The notes beneath the pieces are model-generated. The model ran no database searches. It saw nothing but the letters and a program-made list of their open reading frames with translations, and was not told the origin of the DNA. DNA of 64,000 nucleotides from Bacteroidales bacterium (GTDB lineage: Bacteria; Bacteroidota; Bacteroidia; Bacteroidales; WCHB1-69): contig JAGCGA010000036.1 of the NCBI GenBank assembly GCA_017649855.1, forward strand, positions 1 through 64,000, written 5' to 3'. This document shows positions 26,630 to 37,013 of the stretch, one piece after another; positions within the stretch are counted from its first letter, which is position 1, and every line of letters begins with the position of its first letter. A program made the position numbers and the translations under genes.

Positions 26630-26668
26630 ATTTTACTTTTTTAGAAATTAGAATTTCGAATGAAAGCG

Positions 26669-26676
26669 CAAAGATA
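26669..26676 (-). promoter_or_regulatory. -7 promoter box of the C69 dipeptidase
   Basis: TATCTTTG on the minus strand, 40 bases before the ATG at 26629; forms the end of repeat copy B. Confidence 0.6.
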
Positions 26677-26770
26677 ATAAAAATGTTGAATTGTTGGGGG
26701 CTCGTTCGTGTCGTGCCCTATGGGGTGATGAACCCGATGAAAGACTAAGAAACTAAGAAATGAAGGGGTA
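26669..26770 (-). repeat. Promoter-linked dispersed repeat, copy B
   Basis: Same element as 3979-4096 and 12830-12952. It carries the TTTCTTAGTTTCTTAGTC tract and the core CATCACCCCATAGGGCACG. It has a single octamer-like unit (ATTCAAC) before the -7 box. Confidence 0.8.
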
Positions 26771-26775
26771 TCTCC

Positions 26776-26832
26776 GTAGTTCAATATTCATAGTCAAAGT
26801 TCAATGTCAACGTTCATATAGTAAATAATAAA
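26776..26832. repeat. GTTCAATGTCAA-type low-complexity repeat
   Basis: Imperfect units of TTCAATATTCATAGTCAAAG, next to repeat copy B. The rest of the gap to 26909 shows nothing recognisable. Confidence 0.5.
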
Positions 26833-26909
26833 CAAAAAGTTGGAAAATATAATTGTTTTTATAACTCTGGAGAGGGTTGTCACTTATATGGCAGCTGTGC
26901 TCGAAGTGA

Positions 26910-27635
26910 TTACAGGCGTAAAAAATCGCGAGTCAGTGTCAGATAGTCGGAAGTATATTGCCCCTTTTCATCCCGGATGATCAACAAGGAGGGTTCTTCC
27001 ATCCTGATGGGTGAAAGACTATACTCCCGCACATGACGATAGGCGGGTTTGTGGGCGGTAGGGCGCACAGCGATGGTTTTGTGGCAGTAGAGTTTCCCAG
27101 ACGCAACACGCTGAAACTCATCGCTTTCCACCGGAGGCAGGATGATGGAGAACTTCCCATCGGAAGCCAGAAGACGCACGACACTGTCCACCAACGCTTC
27201 AAAGGGGAGCTGTCCATCGCGGTGACGGCTCTTGAGCCGATCTTCCCGCGAGGGCTTGAGGTCTTGGTTGTAAAACGGTGGATTGGAGACGATGAGGTCG
27301 AATTTGGACATCTCATCTCGTTGGGCAAAGGTCTGGATGGTAGTGTACTCAAAATGAAAGCAGGACTCGGGCAGCAACCGGAAGGCGGCAGCATTGGCCC
27401 GTGCCTCCAGGATAGAGGGCTCGTCGGGGTCCACGCCAAAGATGCGGGCTTGGTCGCCCCACGCCTGCATCCGCTGGGCCATACAGAAGGCCACCACCCC
27501 GCAGCCTGTGCCAATATCCAGCAGGGAACGCGCCTGCCCGATGTCGGTCAGGGTGGCCAGCAGCACCGCATCCGTGCCGATCTTCATCGTGCTACGGTCA
27601 TGGGCCAAGGTGAAGTGTTGGAATCGGAACTCCAT
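26910..27635 (-). CDS. trmN6: tRNA1(Val) A37 N6-methyltransferase-like
   Basis: A 241-residue SAM-dependent methyltransferase. The ATG at 27635 is chosen because the sequence from MEFRFQHFTL aligns with the family; the frame runs further upstream only inside manA. Motif I DIGTGCG is at residues 40-46 and the N6-adenine methylase motif NPPF at 118-121. Family members methylate A37 of tRNA-Val. The start overlaps the manA stop by one base (TGATG), so the two are probably coupled. Confidence 0.88.
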   Translation of the reverse strand: MEFRFQHFTLAHDRSTMKIGTDAVLLATLTDIGQARSLLDIGTGCGVVAFCMAQRMQAWGDQARIFGVDPDEPSILEARANAAAFRLLPESCFHFEYTTIQTFAQRDEMSKFDLIVSNPPFYNQDLKPSREDRLKSRHRDGQLPFEALVDSVVRLLASDGKFSIILPPVESDEFQRVASGKLYCHKTIAVRPTAHKPAYRHVREYSLSPIRMEEPSLLIIRDEKGQYTSDYLTLTRDFLRL

Positions 27636-28618
27636 CAACAGTGGATTTCCAACAGGGTGGAAGTACGGGCCGGCTCCAAGGTGAGCATGTCGATGGCGGC
27701 GGGCACCAAGGTCACGTCGCCAGTCTTCAATCGCGTGCGCCCGCCGCCGTACACCAAGTCCAAATCGCCATCCAGGCACATGTAGATGATGAAGGAATCC
27801 AACTCGCCATAGCGTTTCTGGATGGGCTGGTCACAAACCAGCACACTGGTGTTGAAGTAGGGGGAACGCACCAACTCCACCGTCCGGTTCAGCTTCGGGG
27901 TGTAATGGACCTGGAAATCAGCCGTGTTCTCTTCAAAATGGATGGCCTCCAAGGCCTCCTCAGTATGCAGCTCGCGCGGGTTGCCCTCGTCATCCAGACG
28001 GTCCCAGTCGTAAATGCGGAAAGTCACGTCAGAAGGCTGCTGGATCTCGGCCACGAGCACGCCTTTGCCGATAGCATGGACCGTGCCCGCCGGGATCATG
28101 AAGGTATCCCCGGGCTTGACGGGATAGAAGCGCATCAGCGCGGCGAGCGTGCCCTCCGCCACCGCCTTCGCGTACTGCTGCGGGGTGACGGCCTCCTTGA
28201 AGCCCACATACAAGCCCGCCCCCTCCTCGGCATCCACCACATACCACATCTCCGTTTTACCATTCTGACCATATTTGCGCTGCGCCAACTCATCGTCAGG
28301 ATGCACCTGCACCGACAAGTCGTCCTGCGCATCGATAAACTTGATAAGCAACGGGAATCCCAACCCGTACTTCTCGTAGTTTTTCTCCCCTACTATCTCG
28401 GTAAGGTAAATCTCCATCAACTCATTCAGGTTGTTTTCAGCCAGAAAGCCATTGGCTACAACCGACTCATCGCCGATAAGGCCGGAAAGCTCCCAGCTCT
28501 CGCCGCAATGGTCCATGTCTCCGATTTCTTTGCCCAAGACGGTGGCAAAACGACGTCCGCCCCAGATCTTCTCCTTGAAGATGGGCTCAAACAGAAAGGG
28601 ATAAAGAGATGTGTTCAT
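27635..28618 (-). CDS. manA: Mannose-6-phosphate isomerase, class I
   Basis: Interconverts mannose-6-phosphate and fructose-6-phosphate, linking glycolysis to mannose-containing glycans. At 327 residues it is the short bacterial form. The cupin metal site is visible: QVHPDDE (His106), EMWYVVDAEEGA, and GTVHAIGKGVLVAEIQQ with VTFRIYDW. The start at 28618 lies just after low-complexity repeats with no clear -7 box. trmN6 overlaps its stop. Confidence 0.93.
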   Translation of the reverse strand: MNTSLYPFLFEPIFKEKIWGGRRFATVLGKEIGDMDHCGESWELSGLIGDESVVANGFLAENNLNELMEIYLTEIVGEKNYEKYGLGFPLLIKFIDAQDDLSVQVHPDDELAQRKYGQNGKTEMWYVVDAEEGAGLYVGFKEAVTPQQYAKAVAEGTLAALMRFYPVKPGDTFMIPAGTVHAIGKGVLVAEIQQPSDVTFRIYDWDRLDDEGNPRELHTEEALEAIHFEENTADFQVHYTPKLNRTVELVRSPYFNTSVLVCDQPIQKRYGELDSFIIYMCLDGDLDLVYGGGRTRLKTGDVTLVPAAIDMLTLEPARTSTLLEIHC

Positions 28619-28619
28619 A

Positions 28620-28684
28620 TCAGTTGTCAGTTTTCAGTTGTCAGTTTTCAGTTAACGGCTAATGGCTAATAGCCAACGGCCAAA
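28620..28684. repeat. Low-complexity repeats between manA and the upstream gene
   Basis: CAGTTGTCAGTTTT repeated, followed by GGCTAATGGCTAATAGCCAA. The second part resembles the repeats at 4130-4216. Confidence 0.6.
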
Positions 28685-28687
28685 GTG

Positions 28688-29638
28688 TCAAGGATTATAA
28701 ATCTCCCTCGGCTTATACTGGTAGCTGGGCTTGGGCTTGTCCGGATTGGTGCCACGCACACGCTTCATGTAGTGCCACTGGCCATCCTGCTCCAGAAAAC
28801 CCTGGCTCAGACTGGACTCGGGCACCATGTAGGCCGCAAGTCCTTCCATACCCTCTTCCATGGGTATCAATTCATCGTAGATGATCATCGGACTGTTGAT
28901 GAGCTTATACTCCGTCTGCTGCGTCTTGGGGTTGAACTTACCCGTGCTGACCATGTACTGCTGCTCTTCGTAGTTGAGATGCAGGGAGGCATTCTTGGAA
29001 TACTCCAGGATGACACGAGTGACGCGCTCGGGATAACCCTTGAAGACACGCGCCCCGAAAACCGGCGTCATGTCCTTGTTGAAGTGCAAAATCTCAATGA
29101 TCTTCTGGTTGGTGAACAGGTTGTTGCCATTCCAACCCAACAGTGTATAGTAGGTGGCATTCTTCTCCTTGATGGGGATCATCTTGTAATACACCGCCCC
29201 ATACCATTTGTTGTGGTTGCCGATGAGCGACTTGGGAAAGTCAATGACCGCCCGTTTGTCGTACAACGGAAAGAGGATATACTTTTTACGGGCTTCGTTA
29301 TAGACCTGTATGAAGCCGAAGTTCTCCACCGTCTGGTTGGCTTTCACGATGTACCAGGTGAAGATCTTGAAGAGATTGTCCGGAGAAGCCAGCACCGCGA
29401 AGTTGTGGATGGAGTCCCAGCCATATTGGAAAGAGTTGGGCATCTGCAACACCTCTTCGAGCAGCGACATGAAATCCTCGTTCAGGGAGAGCCTTGTCGT
29501 CTCATCCGGCTCCTGCATCACCTGATCACGCAAAGAAATCAGGGAGTCCTCCCAGAATCTGAACGCAGAGGCATTTTTCTGGGCATGACCCACCAGCAGG
29601 AGAGTCGTCAGGATGATATAACAGAGTATCTTTCTCAT
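28688..29638 (-). CDS. Exported protein of unknown function
   Basis: A 316-residue protein with a signal peptide (about 1-19, ending LLVGHAQ). The rest is soluble, with mixed alpha/beta character and several aromatic-rich strands (WYGAVYYKMIP, YYTLLGWNGNN). The end is basic and proline-rich (RGTNPDKPKPSYQYKPREIYNP). No T9SS tail, lipobox or catalytic motif is seen and I recognise no family. It lies 17 bases downstream of the small membrane-protein gene and probably shares the valS transcript. Confidence 0.75.
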   Translation of the reverse strand: MRKILCYIILTTLLLVGHAQKNASAFRFWEDSLISLRDQVMQEPDETTRLSLNEDFMSLLEEVLQMPNSFQYGWDSIHNFAVLASPDNLFKIFTWYIVKANQTVENFGFIQVYNEARKKYILFPLYDKRAVIDFPKSLIGNHNKWYGAVYYKMIPIKEKNATYYTLLGWNGNNLFTNQKIIEILHFNKDMTPVFGARVFKGYPERVTRVILEYSKNASLHLNYEEQQYMVSTGKFNPKTQQTEYKLINSPMIIYDELIPMEEGMEGLAAYMVPESSLSQGFLEQDGQWHYMKRVRGTNPDKPKPSYQYKPREIYNP

Positions 29639-29655
29639 TCAGCGTGTTGGCCGGA

Positions 29656-29838
29656 CTAGCGGTCCTGATCCTGCTGTTTCCTTTTCTTCTCGATATAGGC
29701 ATAGCTGCCCCAATAGGCGATGGTCACAGCCAGCACAATGCCGATGACGATGGGAAAACGTTCAGGAATATAAGGCATAAACGTAATAGGCACCAAACAT
29801 ATTGCCATGATGAGCAGATATCGGAAGGCAGCTTTCAT
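29656..29838 (-). CDS. Small two-helix membrane protein
   Basis: A 60-residue protein starting 3 bases after the valS stop. Two hydrophobic helices (about 5-22 and 30-48) are followed by a basic tail ending EKKRKQQDQDR. No family recognised. Tight spacing and a credible membrane topology support it as a real gene. Confidence 0.6.
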   Translation of the reverse strand: MKAAFRYLLIMAICLVPITFMPYIPERFPIVIGIVLAVTIAYWGSYAYIEKKRKQQDQDR

Positions 29839-29841
29839 ATC

Positions 29842-32475
29842 TTATTGAAGTTTGGAGAGTTGCTCTTTGATCAAACGGATCTTCTCTTCCGCATCAGCCT
29901 GTTTTTTACGCTCCATATCGACCACCTTCTGCGGGGCATTGTTGACGAAGTTCTCGTTCGAGAGTTTTTTCATCACCCCTTGCAGGAAGCCTTCCGCGTA
30001 CTTCAAGTCGGCCTCCAGCTTCTTGATCTCTTCAGCTGCATCCACCAGTCCGGTAAGCGGAACCGCATATTTGACATTCTGGAGGATGAAGGAGGCGCCA
30101 TTCACCTCTGCATCCGGAGCCACATGGCAGATTTGTTCCACATTGGCCAGCTTGCGGACGACGGCATCCAGACCTTCGTCGGCAGCCTTGGCGCTAAGAA
30201 CATGCAATGTGAGAGCCTGTTTGTTGGCGATGTTCTTTTCAGAGCGAATACGGCGCACCTGCTCGATGACCTCGCGGGCATTGGCAAAGTCGTCCAACAG
30301 CTGCTGGTTGACGGCACCCGTCGCCTTAGGCATCGGGGTGACCATGATGCTGGCATCGGCGGGACGCTCGCGGAGCTCATGCCACAGTTCTTCGGTGATG
30401 AAGGGCATGAAAGGATGCAAGATCTCCATCAGCGTCTCAAAGAGGTTGATGATCTCATCGTAGGTCTTCTGGTCAACAGGTTGCAAGTAGGCAGCCTTGA
30501 CCACCTCGAGGAAGCAAGAACAGAAGTCGTCCCAAATCAGCTTGTAGATGGCCATCAATGCTTCGGAGAGGCGGTAGTCTTCGAAAGATTCTTCCACCTT
30601 GACGAGCACCTCCTGGATACGTTCGCGCATCCAGAGGACAGCGGTGGCGGAGTGCAAAGGCTGCGAGAGCGTCGGATCGATGGTCCACCCTTTGACGAGA
30701 CGGAAGGCGTTCCACAGCTTGTTGCTGAAGTTACGTCCCTGCTCGCACAACGACTCATCGAAGAGAAGGTCGTTGCCGGCGGGCGAGCTGAGCATCATGC
30801 CGAAGCGGACGCCATCGGCGCCATATTGTTCCATCAGCAGGATGGGGTCGGGGGAGTTGCCCAGCTGCTTCGACATCTTGCGATGCAGCTTGTCGCGCAC
30901 AGTGCCCGTGAAATAGACATCCTTGAACGGGATGGTGCCGCGCCACTCAAAACCGGCCATGATCATACGCGCCACCCAGAAGAAGATGATGTCGGGGGCA
31001 GTGATCAACGCGGAGGTCGGATAGTAGTAGTTGATCTCGGGATTGTCGGGATGGCGGATGCCGTCGAAGACCGACAAAGGCCAGAGCCATGAGCTGAACC
31101 AGGTGTCCATCACGTCCTCGTCTTGCTTCAGATCAGCAGCAGTCAGGTTGAGGTCCGGATACTTCTCTTGGGCGATCTGCAAAGCCTCTTCGGCATTGTG
31201 CGCCACCACAAACTCATGGTTGGGCAGATGCCAGGCCGGGATGCGGTGTCCCCACCAGAGCTGACGGCTGATACACCAGTCCTTCACATTCTCCATCCAG
31301 TGAGAGTAGGTGTTCTTGAACTTGTCTGGATAGAAGCGGATGTCGTCTTTCATGACAGCCTCCAAGGCGGGTTTGGCCAGACTATCCATCTTGCAGAACC
31401 ACTGCAGGGACAACTTGGGCTCTATCACCTCGTTGGTACGCTCTGAAAAGCCCACCTTGTTGGTGTAGTCCTCGATCTTCACGAGGCTGCCGGCCTCTTC
31501 CAGCAACGGGATGATCGCCTTGCGGGCCTCGAAACGGTCCATACCGACCAGAAATTGAGCCGCCTCGCTGAGCGTACCGTTGTCATTGAAGATGTTGATA
31601 GTCTCCAAATGGTGCTTGATGCCGAGGTTATAGTCGTTGATGTCGTGGGCAGGCGTGATCTTGAGGGCACCCGTACCGAACTCGCGCTCCACATACTCAT
31701 CATAAATCAAGGGGATGGAACGGTTGACGAGCGGCACGATGGCCCGCTTGCCCTTGTATTTCGCATAACGCTCATCTTCAGGGTGCATACAGATGGCCGT
31801 ATCGCCCAGGATGGTCTCCGGACGCGTGGTGGCAATGGTGATATACTCGCCAGGCTCACCCTCAATCTGATAGCGTACGTAGTAGAGCTTGGACTGCAAT
31901 TCTTTATAGATGACCTCCTCGTCAGAGACGGCCGTCAGTGCCTTGGGGTCCCAGTTGACCATCCGCACGCCACGGTAGATGAGGCCTTTGTTGTACAAAT
32001 CGACAAACACATCAATAACGGCTTCCGAAAGCTCCTCGTCCATGGTGAACTTGGTGCGGTCCCAGTCGCAGGAGGCACCCAGCTTGCGGAGTTGCTTGAG
32101 GATGATGCCGCCATGTTTCTCCTTCCACTCCCATGCATACTTCAGGAACTCCTCGCGGGTGAGGTCTTTCTTGTCAATACCCTTCTCTTTCAACATGTTG
32201 ACCACCTTGGCTTCCGTAGCGATGGAGGCATGGTCGGTACCCGGCACCCAAACAGCGTTGAAACCCATCTTGCGGGCGCGACGAATCAGGATGTCCTGGA
32301 TGGTGTTGTTCAGCATGTGCCCCATGTGCAAAATGCCCGTCACATTGGGCGGCGGAATCACAATGGTGTAAGCCGGACGGCCGTCAGGCTCCGAATGAAA
32401 GAACTTGTGCTCCATCCAATATTGATACCATTTGTCTTCTACTTCCTGGGGATTGTACTTTGTTGCTAATTCCAT
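29842..32475 (-). CDS. valS: Valyl-tRNA synthetase
   Basis: Charges tRNA-Val. From the ATG at 32475 it has 877 residues; the frame extends upstream through the -7 box at 32502-32509, so that part is rejected. Class I motifs are present: [15 protein letters not shown] (HIGH-type, residues 50-53) and the KMSKQLGNS loop near residue 530. The C-terminal ~65 residues form the ValRS coiled-coil arm ([15 protein letters not shown]). It heads a transcript that probably includes the two genes after it. Confidence 0.97.
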   Translation of the reverse strand: MELATKYNPQEVEDKWYQYWMEHKFFHSEPDGRPAYTIVIPPPNVTGILHMGHMLNNTIQDILIRRARKMGFNAVWVPGTDHASIATEAKVVNMLKEKGIDKKDLTREEFLKYAWEWKEKHGGIILKQLRKLGASCDWDRTKFTMDEELSEAVIDVFVDLYNKGLIYRGVRMVNWDPKALTAVSDEEVIYKELQSKLYYVRYQIEGEPGEYITIATTRPETILGDTAICMHPEDERYAKYKGKRAIVPLVNRSIPLIYDEYVEREFGTGALKITPAHDINDYNLGIKHHLETINIFNDNGTLSEAAQFLVGMDRFEARKAIIPLLEEAGSLVKIEDYTNKVGFSERTNEVIEPKLSLQWFCKMDSLAKPALEAVMKDDIRFYPDKFKNTYSHWMENVKDWCISRQLWWGHRIPAWHLPNHEFVVAHNAEEALQIAQEKYPDLNLTAADLKQDEDVMDTWFSSWLWPLSVFDGIRHPDNPEINYYYPTSALITAPDIIFFWVARMIMAGFEWRGTIPFKDVYFTGTVRDKLHRKMSKQLGNSPDPILLMEQYGADGVRFGMMLSSPAGNDLLFDESLCEQGRNFSNKLWNAFRLVKGWTIDPTLSQPLHSATAVLWMRERIQEVLVKVEESFEDYRLSEALMAIYKLIWDDFCSCFLEVVKAAYLQPVDQKTYDEIINLFETLMEILHPFMPFITEELWHELRERPADASIMVTPMPKATGAVNQQLLDDFANAREVIEQVRRIRSEKNIANKQALTLHVLSAKAADEGLDAVVRKLANVEQICHVAPDAEVNGASFILQNVKYAVPLTGLVDAAEEIKKLEADLKYAEGFLQGVMKKLSNENFVNNAPQKVVDMERKKQADAEEKIRLIKEQLSKLQ

Positions 32476-32501
32476 TATTGATGTCAATTTTTTAAAGGTT
32501 G

Positions 32502-32509
32502 CAAAAATA
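32502..32509 (-). promoter_or_regulatory. -7 promoter box of valS
   Basis: TATTTTTG on the minus strand, 26 bases before the valS ATG. Confidence 0.6.
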
Positions 32510-32553
32510 CACATTTTTCAGCACTTTTGTGCAACAATAATCTCTTTGATGCG

Positions 32554-32698
32554 GAAATAAACGGAAATAGCGAAATACGCGGGAATATTATGGCTTATTG
32601 TATCCTTGAGTTTCCGCATTTCTTCCGCAGATTCCGCTCTTTTTCGCAACCAGTTTTTAAGATGCGGAAATATCAGAAATACGTGGAAATCATTTACC
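32554..32698. repeat. GCGGAAAT-type low-complexity repeat
   Basis: Recurring words GCGGAAATA, CGGAAATAG and, inverted, TTTCCGCA, TTCCGCAGATTCCGC. Fragments of similar text occur at 14666-14700 (CCGCAGACCACGCAGATG) and 15828-15882 (ACGCGGAAATAACGG). A 60-codon frame across it is not credible as a gene. It extends into the 3' end of the O-antigen-ligase-like gene. Confidence 0.5.
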
Positions 32699-34168
32699 TA
32701 CGTCCTTAGTCTGCTGAGGTTCCTTCATCCTCAAATTCGTCATGGTGATGACGGCAAAGGCGCCCCAGAAGGGCAACGACAGCTTGTCGGTATCGAGGAA
32801 GTTATTCAGGCCACCGTGCACAAAATAGGTGACCAAGGCCAAGGTCATCATCAGGGCCAAGAGCCGGTCATAGGGGTCATGGGTATGGTTGTAGGTGCGC
32901 AGACCGGTGTAAAGGACAATGATAAACATCACCACGACCGTCAGGGCACCAGGGATGCCGGTCTCGGCGCAGGGACCGATATATTCGCTATGCGCATTGC
33001 CACCGTCACCGAAATTGGTGGAGATAATGGTCTTGTACTTACTCTTCTGATAGGGGGCATACTCAAACTGGTAGGTGCCTGGCCCCCACCCCAACACGGG
33101 CCGCTCCCTGATCATGGAGAAGGCCGAGTTCCACCGGTTCAGTCGCTCCACATTAGAGGCGTCGGTGGAGATGTTGGACATAGACTGGATATGCTCCACA
33201 AATGAGGTAGAGGAGTCCTGGCTGTTACGGCTCATCTTATAGAGGATGTCATCAGCATAGAAATACAAGAAACCGCCGATGATCAGTCCGCCGACCACCA
33301 CCCATGAGAACTTGATGCGCAACTTCAGGATAACCCATACGCCGATGGCGATGACGAGGCTGATCCAGGCAGCGCGACTGAAGGAGAGATATAAGGCCAA
33401 CGTAAAAAGAGCCGTGAGGGAGGCGTAGAAAATCCGCCGGAAAAGATTGTTGCCTGGCAGAAAAAAGCAACATGCCGTGATGGGCAAGAAGAAGGCCAAC
33501 ACGGCACCATACGCCGTATGATCGTTGTAGAATGGACTCATCACCCAGTGGGCATAATGCTTGTCAAAACCACTTCCCGCATGCTTGATGGTGGTGATGA
33601 GCACCACGATGGCCAAGGCCGCCGCATAGCAGTTGAAGAAGCGGATCGCCTTGGCATGGTCGCCCTGCGCCAACACCATCAGCATCCAGTAACAAGAGGT
33701 GGTAAACCACAACTTGGAAGCCCAGAACTTGAACGACACCACCGGCAACTCCGAGGTGATGCAAGTCAGCAACATCCACAGCAGATATACATATAACGCG
33801 ATGGATATAGGATGCGTGAGCAACCGCCGGTCCAGGCGCAAATCATAAAGGATGCGGAACAAAAACATCAAAGAGATGGCAATCATGAAAGCCTCCGCCG
33901 GCAACGAGAGCCCCAGATGTATCTCTTTGTGACTGAAAATGATAGAGAAAGGGGTGCTAAAAGCCATCAGGTACATGGCCAAGTCCAAACGGAAGATGAC
34001 CACATAAACCAAGAAGGCCGCAGCCGTAATCAAAGGGATGACCGGCAACTCCTTCATGACGGCAAAGCCATTCACCAGGAGCACCAACACGCCGACCCCG
34101 ATGAACACGTAGTGCTGTAGGGTGAGCCTACTGACCCACTGTTTCAACCTTTCTGTCAGTCGGCTCAT
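32690..34168 (-). CDS. O-antigen ligase/polymerase-like membrane protein
   Basis: A 492-residue protein with about 11 hydrophobic segments over its whole length. A large extracytoplasmic loop (about residues 315-395) holds the O-antigen ligase (Wzy_C/WaaL) signature RLNRWNSAFSMIRERPVLGWGPG and NAHSEY. It probably joins or polymerises surface glycan, in an operon with the Wzz-like gene upstream, which it overlaps by 41 bases. Whether it is ligase or polymerase cannot be decided from sequence. Confidence 0.82.
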   Translation of the reverse strand: MSRLTERLKQWVSRLTLQHYVFIGVGVLVLLVNGFAVMKELPVIPLITAAAFLVYVVIFRLDLAMYLMAFSTPFSIIFSHKEIHLGLSLPAEAFMIAISLMFLFRILYDLRLDRRLLTHPISIALYVYLLWMLLTCITSELPVVSFKFWASKLWFTTSCYWMLMVLAQGDHAKAIRFFNCYAAALAIVVLITTIKHAGSGFDKHYAHWVMSPFYNDHTAYGAVLAFFLPITACCFFLPGNNLFRRIFYASLTALFTLALYLSFSRAAWISLVIAIGVWVILKLRIKFSWVVVGGLIIGGFLYFYADDILYKMSRNSQDSSTSFVEHIQSMSNISTDASNVERLNRWNSAFSMIRERPVLGWGPGTYQFEYAPYQKSKYKTIISTNFGDGGNAHSEYIGPCAETGIPGALTVVVMFIIVLYTGLRTYNHTHDPYDRLLALMMTLALVTYFVHGGLNNFLDTDKLSLPFWGAFAVITMTNLRMKEPQQTKDVGK

Positions 34169-35156
34169 TAATTCTTTCGAAGATTAATAATGCGAGGATG
34201 GATAAGAGGAGAACACAGAAGGTGGAGACGATCATGATGATCGACTTTTTGGGATAGTATTTCTTGTCGGCCGGCGCGGGGTTGTCCACCACGAACTTGA
34301 CAGGGATACGGTTCGACATGTCGAGTTTGGCATCCATCATCTTCTGTTTGCAGAGGGATTGATACTGGATGAAGAAATACTGCAGGTTCTGGGCGGCATC
34401 GAGTTTCGGGCCCCATTCGGCCATGTTCTTCATCTCCTCCTTGATGCGGTTGATGGCGGCGGTGTTTCCACCCGCGACGGCAATCGCATACTGTTGCATC
34501 ATGCGTTCCGACTGCTTCTCCACGTCATAGACGCCATGTTCCATGCAGAGCTTGATGGTGTCGTCCACGCGGGCGATCTCACGATCGATGGAGTCCAATT
34601 GGTCCACCAAAGCATAGTAGGAGGCGGCAGCACGCTCATGCTCGGCACGGTTCTTGACCGTATCAAGCAAACGAAGAATGTCTTGCGTCATATTGCAGGC
34701 CATCTGGGGATCCTCATCCGACACGGCAATGGTGATAGCCCCATATTCTGTGCGCTTGATGGTGATGTTGTTGGTCAACACCTTGTTCAGCTTGGTCTTC
34801 CAGCCTTTGCTGCTCGTGTTGATGTCGTAATAGGTGGCCAAATCATATTTGGAAATGAGCGAGTCTTTGATCTCCTGGGCATTCAGCAGCTGCATCATCT
34901 GCTCGGTCTCCTCCTCGATGGCATAGGCCTTCATGTCCAAGCGCTCGTTGTAGTTCTCCTCGTTGAGCAGGATCTTCGCTGTCGAGTTGGTACGCGGAGC
35001 GTAGATGGTGGCGGTGGACTTAAACCGAGGTTTGATCAGCATGGAGCATCCCAGGGAGATGATCATCGTGGCGAGGCAGATGGCCACAAGCCACCATTTC
35101 CAGCGCCATAGGAACTGTATTAGACTGAATGCGTTGTATTGTTCTTTATTTTCCAT
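34128..35156 (-). CDS. Wzz-type polysaccharide chain-length determinant
   Basis: A 342-residue protein with the Wzz/co-polymerase layout. One N-terminal membrane helix (about 22-42) is followed by a proline-bounded [13 protein letters not shown] strand. A long, mostly helical periplasmic part ends in a second helix (about 308-328) preceded by [13 protein letters not shown]. No kinase domain is attached. It sits between aspS (11-base overlap) and the O-antigen-ligase-like gene (41-base overlap), so the three probably share one mRNA. Confidence 0.85.
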   Translation of the reverse strand: MENKEQYNAFSLIQFLWRWKWWLVAICLATMIISLGCSMLIKPRFKSTATIYAPRTNSTAKILLNEENYNERLDMKAYAIEEETEQMMQLLNAQEIKDSLISKYDLATYYDINTSSKGWKTKLNKVLTNNITIKRTEYGAITIAVSDEDPQMACNMTQDILRLLDTVKNRAEHERAAASYYALVDQLDSIDREIARVDDTIKLCMEHGVYDVEKQSERMMQQYAIAVAGGNTAAINRIKEEMKNMAEWGPKLDAAQNLQYFFIQYQSLCKQKMMDAKLDMSNRIPVKFVVDNPAPADKKYYPKKSIIMIVSTFCVLLLSILALLIFERINEPTDRKVETVGQ

Positions 35157-36906
35157 TCGGGATAGGTTTTATGTCGATATAAAGTTCTTCCAGCTGCTTG
35201 GGATCGATGGGGGTCGGGGCGGGCAGCATGGTGTCGCGACCGGCATTGTTCTTCGGGAAGGCGATGAAGTCGCGGATGGAGTCGCAGTCGGACAGCACAG
35301 CACACAAACGGTCAAAACCGAAAGCGATGCCACCGTGCGGGGGTGCGCCATACTGGAAGGCATTCATCAGGAAGCCAAACTGAGCCTGAGCCTGCTCTTC
35401 GGTGAAGTTGAGGGCCTTGAACATCCGTTTCTGCAGCTCCTGGTCGTGAATACGGATGGAGCCGCCGCCGATTTCGGAACCGTTGATGACGAGGTCGTAA
35501 GCGTTGGCGTTGACAGCGCCGGGGTCGCTCTCCAACATGCTTTCATGCTCCGGCTTGGGTGCCGTGAACGGGTGGTGCATGGCGTAGAAACGCTGTGTCT
35601 CCTCATCCCACTCCAACAAGGGGAAGTCGATGACCCAGAGGAGCTTGTACTCGCCAGCCTTGCGCAATCCAAGACGGTCGCCCATCTCCAGACGGAGGGT
35701 GCCTAACTGCTTGCGGGTCTTCATGGCCTTGCCCGACATGATCAGGATCAGGTCTCCAGCCTTGGCCTCGCAGCGCTCGGCCACTGCCTTCAAGTCAGCT
35801 TGATCGTAGAACTTGTCCACAGAGGACTTGAACGTGCCGTCGGCATTGCAGAGGATATAGACCAGTCCGCCGGCGCCCACCTGCGGGCTCTTGACGAACT
35901 CGACCAAGCCGTCGAGTTGCTTGCGGGAGTAGTTGCCACAGCCGTCCACTTTGATGCCGGCGACGAGCTCGGCCTCGTTGAAGACCTTGAAGTCTTTGTG
36001 CTGCAGCAGGTCGTTGAGTTCCACGAAGCGCATGCCGAAGCGGGCGTCGGGCTTGTCGGAACCATAGTATTTCATGGCATCGGCCCAGGTGATGCGCTCA
36101 ATGGGCTCAATGTCGATATTCTTGAATTTTTTGAAGATGTCTTTCACCAATCCTTCGAACATCTGCAGGATGTCCTCCTGCTCGATGAACGACATCTCAC
36201 AGTCTATCTGGGTGAACTCGGGCTGGCGGTCGGCGCGGAGGTCCTCATCGCGGAAGCAGCGCACAATCTGGAAGTAGCGGTCCATGCCGGAGATCATCAG
36301 GAGCTGTTTGAGGGTCTGGGGCGACTGCGGGAGAGCGTAGAACTCGCCCGGGTTCATGCGGGAGGGCACGAGGAAGTCGCGCGCGCCTTCGGGGGTGCTG
36401 TTGACGAGGAAGGGGGTCTCAATCTCCAAGAAGCCTTGCTCGCTCAGATACTTGCGGATCTCCAAGCCCAGCTTGTGGCGGAAGATGAGGTTCTCCTTCA
36501 CGGGACGGCGGCGGATGTCCAAGTATCGGTATTTCATGCGCAGCTCATCACCACCATCAGAGACATCCTCGATGGTGAACGGGGGCACCAGTGATTTGTT
36601 GAGCACCTTCAGGGCCTCCACATCGATCTCGATATCACCGGTGGGGATGTTCTTGTTCTTGCTGTAGCGTTCGATGACCTGGCCGGTCACTTGGATGACC
36701 CACTCGCGACCCATCTCTTCGGCCTGGGCGCAGAGTTCCGGGCGGGTCTCATGGTTGAAGGCTAATTGGGTGATGCCATAGCGGTCTCTCAAGTCAATGA
36801 AAATCATGCCGCCCAGGTGGCGGATTTTCTGGATCCAGCCGCACAAAGTGACAGTCTGCTGGATGTTGGCGGCGTTCAGTTCACCGCAGGTATGAGTTCT
36901 ATACAT
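35146..36906 (-). CDS. aspS: Aspartyl-tRNA synthetase
   Basis: Charges tRNA-Asp. The 586 residues are the bacterial type. An N-terminal OB-fold ([19 protein letters not shown]) is followed by class II motif 2 ([26 protein letters not shown]), the bacterial insertion domain, and motif 3 (GIAFGFDRL). The promoter is at 36938-36945. Its 3' end overlaps the Wzz-like gene, an unexpected housekeeping/surface-glycan pairing. Confidence 0.97.
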   Translation of the reverse strand: MYRTHTCGELNAANIQQTVTLCGWIQKIRHLGGMIFIDLRDRYGITQLAFNHETRPELCAQAEEMGREWVIQVTGQVIERYSKNKNIPTGDIEIDVEALKVLNKSLVPPFTIEDVSDGGDELRMKYRYLDIRRRPVKENLIFRHKLGLEIRKYLSEQGFLEIETPFLVNSTPEGARDFLVPSRMNPGEFYALPQSPQTLKQLLMISGMDRYFQIVRCFRDEDLRADRQPEFTQIDCEMSFIEQEDILQMFEGLVKDIFKKFKNIDIEPIERITWADAMKYYGSDKPDARFGMRFVELNDLLQHKDFKVFNEAELVAGIKVDGCGNYSRKQLDGLVEFVKSPQVGAGGLVYILCNADGTFKSSVDKFYDQADLKAVAERCEAKAGDLILIMSGKAMKTRKQLGTLRLEMGDRLGLRKAGEYKLLWVIDFPLLEWDEETQRFYAMHHPFTAPKPEHESMLESDPGAVNANAYDLVINGSEIGGGSIRIHDQELQKRMFKALNFTEEQAQAQFGFLMNAFQYGAPPHGGIAFGFDRLCAVLSDCDSIRDFIAFPKNNAGRDTMLPAPTPIDPKQLEELYIDIKPIPNGK

Positions 36907-36937
36907 AGTATCGGATATTGTTTTTTAAAAGAAACTG

Positions 36938-36945
36938 CAAAAATA
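36938..36945 (-). promoter_or_regulatory. -7 promoter box of aspS
   Basis: TATTTTTG on the minus strand, 31 bases before the ATG; divergent to the radA promoter. Confidence 0.6.
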
Positions 36946-36986
36946 CAAAAAAAAGAAAGGGGTTTTCATGGCAAAGGGGATTTTTC

Positions 36987-36994
36987 TATCTTTG
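36987..36994 (+). promoter_or_regulatory. -7 promoter box of radA
   Basis: TATCTTTG, 19 bases before the radA ATG. Confidence 0.65.
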
Positions 36995-37013
36995 CCGTCC
37001 ATAATTTTTCCAG

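Noticed and set aside
29644-31092. 482-codon plus-strand frame opposite valS
   Set aside because: Antisense shadow of valS with no domain and shadow-type composition. The same applies to 25037-26413 (opposite the C69 gene), 42792-44048 (S46 gene) and 58761-60071 (gldJ).
32527-32709. 60-codon plus-strand frame between valS and the O-antigen-ligase-like gene
   Set aside because: Lies wholly in low-complexity GCGGAAAT repeats and over the 3' end of a minus-strand gene; no protein-like composition.
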